A stretch of 64,000 nucleotides of DNA from Bacteriovoracaceae bacterium (GTDB taxonomy: Bacteria; Bdellovibrionota; Bacteriovoracia; Bacteriovoracales; Bacteriovoracaceae), in contig JAIPEG010000007.1 of the NCBI GenBank assembly GCA_021737405.1, positions 1 through 64,000 of the forward strand, written 5' to 3'. A program made the translations under genes and the position numbers. This document shows, one piece after another, positions 60,702-64,000 of this stretch (the first letter of the stretch is position 1; each line of letters opens with the position of its first letter). The notes below the pieces were generated by a model. That model did not search any database and was not told the DNA's origin. It saw only the letters and a list, made by a program, of their open reading frames with translations.

Positions 60702-63700
60702 GTGAAACTCAAGAGATTAATCATTCAGGGCTTTAAGTCCTTTAAAGACCGAACTACGATCAATTTTGACGACGGTATTACGGGTATTGTTGGACCAAAT
60801 GGCTGTGGTAAGTCCAATATCGTAGACGCTCTCTTTTGGGTCATGGGTGAGCAATCGGCCAAGCACTTAAGAGGGAAATCGATGAAAGATCTGATTTTTT
60901 CAGGTTCTTCAAAGTATAATCCTGGTGCCTTTTCTGAAGCTACCTTGGTTCTAGATAATGATACTGGTAAGCATATTCATATTGGTAACAAAGTTAGCTC
61001 ACCATCAGAAATCCAATTAACTCGTAAGCTCTATCGTAATGGAGATACAGAGTACCGTATTAACGGTGAGCCCGCTCGTTTAAGAGATATCCAAGAAGTT
61101 TTTATGGATACGGGAGCTGGGGCAAAGTCTTACTCAATTATTGCTCAAGGTGAAATTAATCGTCTCGTTCAGGCTAAGCCAGAAGAGAGACGAGTGATGA
61201 TTGAAGAAGTTGCTGGTATAACAAAGTTTAAGGCCAGAAAAAGAGAGTCTCTTCGTAAGATTGAAGCGACTCAACTAAACCTTAATCGCTTAAACGATCT
61301 ACAAATTGAAATTGAAAAGAATTTAAGATCACTTCAAAAACAGGCTGAAAAAGCTGAGAGAGCAAGAAGCCTAAAAGAGAAGATAAAAAGAAATGATATT
61401 GTCGTTCACTCTCACAAAGTTTTTGAATCGCTAAAGGCTTATCGAGAGGATCAAAACCGTGCCAATGAATTAGAAATTGAAGTTGAAACGGCTAAAACAC
61501 AGAAAAATAGTTTAGAAATCTCTCTAGAAGATGAAAGACTTCAAAAAGATGAGCAAACGGCCAGAATTGAAGAGCTTCAGAGCGAATATAACGAGATCTC
61601 CAGAAGCTTAGCAGCCGCTGAAGAGAAATTAAATTATCTTTGTAAAACACTTACAGAAAAAGAGAGTTTAATTGAAACGCGTGAAAAAGAGATTGAAGAA
61701 TTAAATAGTGAAATAGCAAACAGAGTAGAAAGGTTTGAACAACTTCGTCAGGACCTCGATACACTTGAAGCGCAAAAAGAAGAAGGCTTTGATTATTCCG
61801 ACCTTGAAGAAAGTGTGGAAAACCTCAAAGAAGAATTGGAGCTTAAGACGGAAATTTTAGATCAGGTAAAAGAATCTTTAGCATCAGCAAAAGATGAATT
61901 TGCTGAAATTGATCAAACCGTTTTTCGTAACAACTCTCGACTTGAAGAGTTTGCAGGAACCCTTCAAGATATCACAACAGAGATCGAGGCCCTTGAAAAG
62001 CAGTACTCTGGCGTAAGTAAAGATATTGCTAATGAGAGAGAAGCTTCTCTTAAAGCTACGGCAAAAGCTGAAGAACTAGCTGTAGAAGAAAAGGAAGTTC
62101 GCCTACAGATTGAAGACTTAAAAGAAGATTTAAGAACAAAAGAGTCGGGCTTAAAAGAAAAACAGAGAGAGCTGATTCAAGGAGATAGTAAACTTCAGTC
62201 TTTGATTGAAATCAGAGAGTCTCTTGAAGGAACTAAAGAGGGTATGGGTAAACTCCTTGAGGATCATCCTGAAGGATTTGTTTTACTTGGGACCCTTATT
62301 AAGTGTTCCGAAGAATATGCATCAGGTGTGCAGCTTCTCCTTAAAGACTTTTTAAAAGTGGCCGTCTGTAAAGACCTTACAAAAAGAGAAGACTTTTTTC
62401 AGTGGTTAAGCAGTAATGAAAAGGTGGGATTAGATACTTTAATTCCTCACAAAGACACTTCTGTAACATCTGAAACACTTGAAAGGCTAAGACTAAAACT
62501 ATCTGAGGTAAAAGAGATTTCAGAAGTTTTAGAGATGGATGAAAAAATCAAATCCATCTTGGCTCCTTTTTTAAATGGTTATTACATTGTTCCGAATTTA
62601 GAGATCGAAAAGATTAAGTCACTAGATGAGGGTATGTCCTTTAAAGGGATTGCTTCCTACGATGGCCTAAGATCAATAAGAAACGTCCAAGGGGCGAGTT
62701 TAATTGACTTTAGTGATCCAAATGCTCAAGGACATGGGGTTGTTGAAAGAAATAATCTTATTGAAGAATTGACTGAGAAAGTAACTCTCTTAAAGACTGT
62801 TGTTCCAGAGTTAGAGGAAAAGGTTCAATTTTTAGAAGGTGACTTAACAAGCCTAGTGAAAAGGCATGACGAAATCCGTGATGAACTTTCTGATAAGAAA
62901 TCAGAAGCAGCATCCTTATCAAGCGCTTTAGAGTCAAAGCTTTCAAACATGGAAGCGGGTCACGCGCGTCTAGATATATTAAAGAATCGAAAAACAGAAG
63001 TTTCAAAACAAAGATTTGATCTACTTGAAAATGAAGAATCAATGAATATTGGGCTTGAAGCGGCTAGGGAAAAGTCCGAAACCTTAAGTGAGCAGCTCGA
63101 AGAGTTGGAAGAGTCGGTAAGCCTTATAAGGGATGAATATTCTCAAAAAAGAGAAGAGCTTCTAGAAAAACAAGTTGAAGCAAAATCTTTTAATGAGAGG
63201 GTTGAGAACACAAGTCGCCAAGTTCAGGATGTCGAAGGACAGATTGAAAGGCAAAAACAGAAGTTATCTTCTCTTCAAGTTCTGATAGAAGGTTATCAAA
63301 CTGAAATGGAAGAAATTGGTGTTCAAATTGAAGAGCTTGAGAAAAACAATTTAAATACAGCTGAAGGTCTTCAGGAAAAAGAAGAAGTCTTAAACACTCT
63401 TAAAGATAGTCTTGGTGACTTACTTCTTGGAATGAAAGAAAGAGAAGATCAAACCAAGAAATTATCGGCTGAGGTGAATAAGGCAGAAAAAACTCTCGTT
63501 GAAATTGAATCAAGAAGAATTCGCTTAATTGAAGAAGAAGAACAAAATGTTCGTAATATCTTTGAAAAATATAGAATTAATTTAAGAGAAGGGCTTGGAC
63601 AATACCTTGAATACCAAGAGAGTGATTACGAAGGGCTTTCAGATATTTCATCAATGTTCATAATGGAAACTGAGCAAGGCACAGTAACAATTGAGCCTGA

Positions 63701-64000
63701 ATCATATGAGTTTAATCGCCGTTATGGACAAGATTTAAAAGATTGTGAATATAAATTAAAAAATTATAAGACAGAAATCAACCGCTTAGGTGAAATCAAC
63801 TGGCAAGCGATTGAAGACTATGAAAGACAAAAGTTAAGATTTGATTTCCTCAAAATACAAGAAGAAGAACTAAGAACTTCTCTTGAAGATTTAGAGAAGG
63901 CGATTAGTCACATTGACGAAAAATCAAAGCAACGTTTTAAAATTGCCTTTGATGAAGTCGATACTCGTTTTAGAAAAGTTTTCCCGATCATTTTTGGTGG
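60702..64000 (+). CDS. smc: Chromosome segregation protein SMC (truncated by window end)
   Basis: The first 1099 residues of SMC, the condensin ATPase that folds and separates chromosomes. The N-terminus is VKLKRLIIQGFKSFKD, Walker A is GPNGCGKSN (about residues 31-39), and the Q-loop/linker SIIAQGEINRLVQAKPEERR is at about 145-164. Long coiled coils flank a hinge around residues 510-680 (EGMGKLLEDHPEGFVLL). The reading frame is uncut to base 64000, ending FRKVFPIIFG just ahead of the missing C-terminal ABC signature and Walker B. The start is GTG 60702, with AAGGA 7 bases ahead. Confidence 0.96.
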   Translation, partial: MKLKRLIIQGFKSFKDRTTINFDDGITGIVGPNGCGKSNIVDALFWVMGEQSAKHLRGKSMKDLIFSGSSKYNPGAFSEATLVLDNDTGKHIHIGNKVSSPSEIQLTRKLYRNGDTEYRINGEPARLRDIQEVFMDTGAGAKSYSIIAQGEINRLVQAKPEERRVMIEEVAGITKFKARKRESLRKIEATQLNLNRLNDLQIEIEKNLRSLQKQAEKAERARSLKEKIKRNDIVVHSHKVFESLKAYREDQNRANELEIEVETAKTQKNSLEISLEDERLQKDEQTARIEELQSEYNEISRSLAAAEEKLNYLCKTLTEKESLIETREKEIEELNSEIANRVERFEQLRQDLDTLEAQKEEGFDYSDLEESVENLKEELELKTEILDQVKESLASAKDEFAEIDQTVFRNNSRLEEFAGTLQDITTEIEALEKQYSGVSKDIANEREASLKATAKAEELAVEEKEVRLQIEDLKEDLRTKESGLKEKQRELIQGDSKLQSLIEIRESLEGTKEGMGKLLEDHPEGFVLLGTLIKCSEEYASGVQLLLKDFLKVAVCKDLTKREDFFQWLSSNEKVGLDTLIPHKDTSVTSETLERLRLKLSEVKEISEVLEMDEKIKSILAPFLNGYYIVPNLEIEKIKSLDEGMSFKGIASYDGLRSIRNVQGASLIDFSDPNAQGHGVVERNNLIEELTEKVTLLKTVVPELEEKVQFLEGDLTSLVKRHDEIRDELSDKKSEAASLSSALESKLSNMEAGHARLDILKNRKTEVSKQRFDLLENEESMNIGLEAAREKSETLSEQLEELEESVSLIRDEYSQKREELLEKQVEAKSFNERVENTSRQVQDVEGQIERQKQKLSSLQVLIEGYQTEMEEIGVQIEELEKNNLNTAEGLQEKEEVLNTLKDSLGDLLLGMKEREDQTKKLSAEVNKAEKTLVEIESRRIRLIEEEEQNVRNIFEKYRINLREGLGQYLEYQESDYEGLSDISSMFIMETEQGTVTIEPESYEFNRRYGQDLKDCEYKLKNYKTEINRLGEINWQAIEDYERQKLRFDFLKIQEEELRTSLEDLEKAISHIDEKSKQRFKIAFDEVDTRFRKVFPIIFG

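Noticed and set aside
1-64000. CRISPR arrays, insertion sequences, prophage or rRNA operon
   Set aside because: No repeated spacer arrays, transposase, integrase or phage gene, or rRNA sequence could be recognised in reading the window.

Overview
The window is an AT-rich bacterial chromosome segment with densely packed genes. It carries no insertion sequence, phage, CRISPR array or rRNA operon that I can see. The gene content points to a predatory-type deltaproteobacterial relative, most likely Bdellovibrionota and perhaps the Bacteriovorax/Halobacteriovorax side. It combines HflK/C, a three-piece biotin carboxylase, methylmalonyl-CoA mutase/MeaB, FHA-domain clusters, a PopZ/RomR-like response regulator and many small exported proteins. 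The taxonomic call is inference from protein character, not from a database search.

Layout. 1-14430: the tail of tuf, then the S10-spc ribosomal superoperon (rpsJ to rplO, secY, adk), then an infA-rpmJ-rpsM-rpsK-rpoA-rplQ unit with its own probable promoter and a clear intrinsic terminator. rpsD is absent from its usual place between rpsK and rpoA. 14432-16868: a membrane-anchored thioredoxin (TlpA type) and a sigma-54 enhancer-binding regulator. 16954-22430: acyl-CoA (probably propionyl-CoA) carboxylase as three overlapping genes, followed by hflK-hflC. 22427-25248 (minus): arginine decarboxylase and an agmatinase-family enzyme (putrescine synthesis). 25442-27373: a large unknown exported protein. 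27357-30484 (minus): MeaB chaperone and methylmalonyl-CoA mutase. With the carboxylase these make a propionyl-CoA to succinyl-CoA route, but no epimerase is seen.

30663-41923: a small unknown protein, a double M16 peptidase, HemW, grpE-dnaK-dnaJ, an LpoA/LivJ-like lipoprotein and a glycosyltransferase. 41946-48101: an HPr-kinase-like ATPase, a 35-residue basic protein, AMP nucleosidase, MreB, a PilZ-like protein, a lipoprotein and NagZ, so several cell-envelope functions. 48225-56603: a tightly overlapping cluster of a TadC-like pilus platform protein, a DUF192 protein, three FHA proteins (one receptor-like, two with TPRs), a PP2C phosphatase and a response regulator. This looks like a phosphothreonine signalling module attached to an envelope machine, and it is the best candidate here for an uncharacterised system. 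56600-64000: BirA, RNase PH, RdgB, tRNA-Pro, three small exported unknowns and the first ~1100 residues of SMC (cut by the window end).

The most unusual sequence-level signals are start and leader architectures. hemW appears to start at ATA, and the exported protein at 25442 at CTG, each with a well placed Shine-Dalgarno and no standard start that preserves the essential N-terminus. Two genes (14432, 16954) begin within a few bases of terminator-like hairpins whose right arm contains their ribosome binding site. Two putative promoters (upstream of infA and of the 30663 gene) carry palindromes in the -35/-10 spacer.
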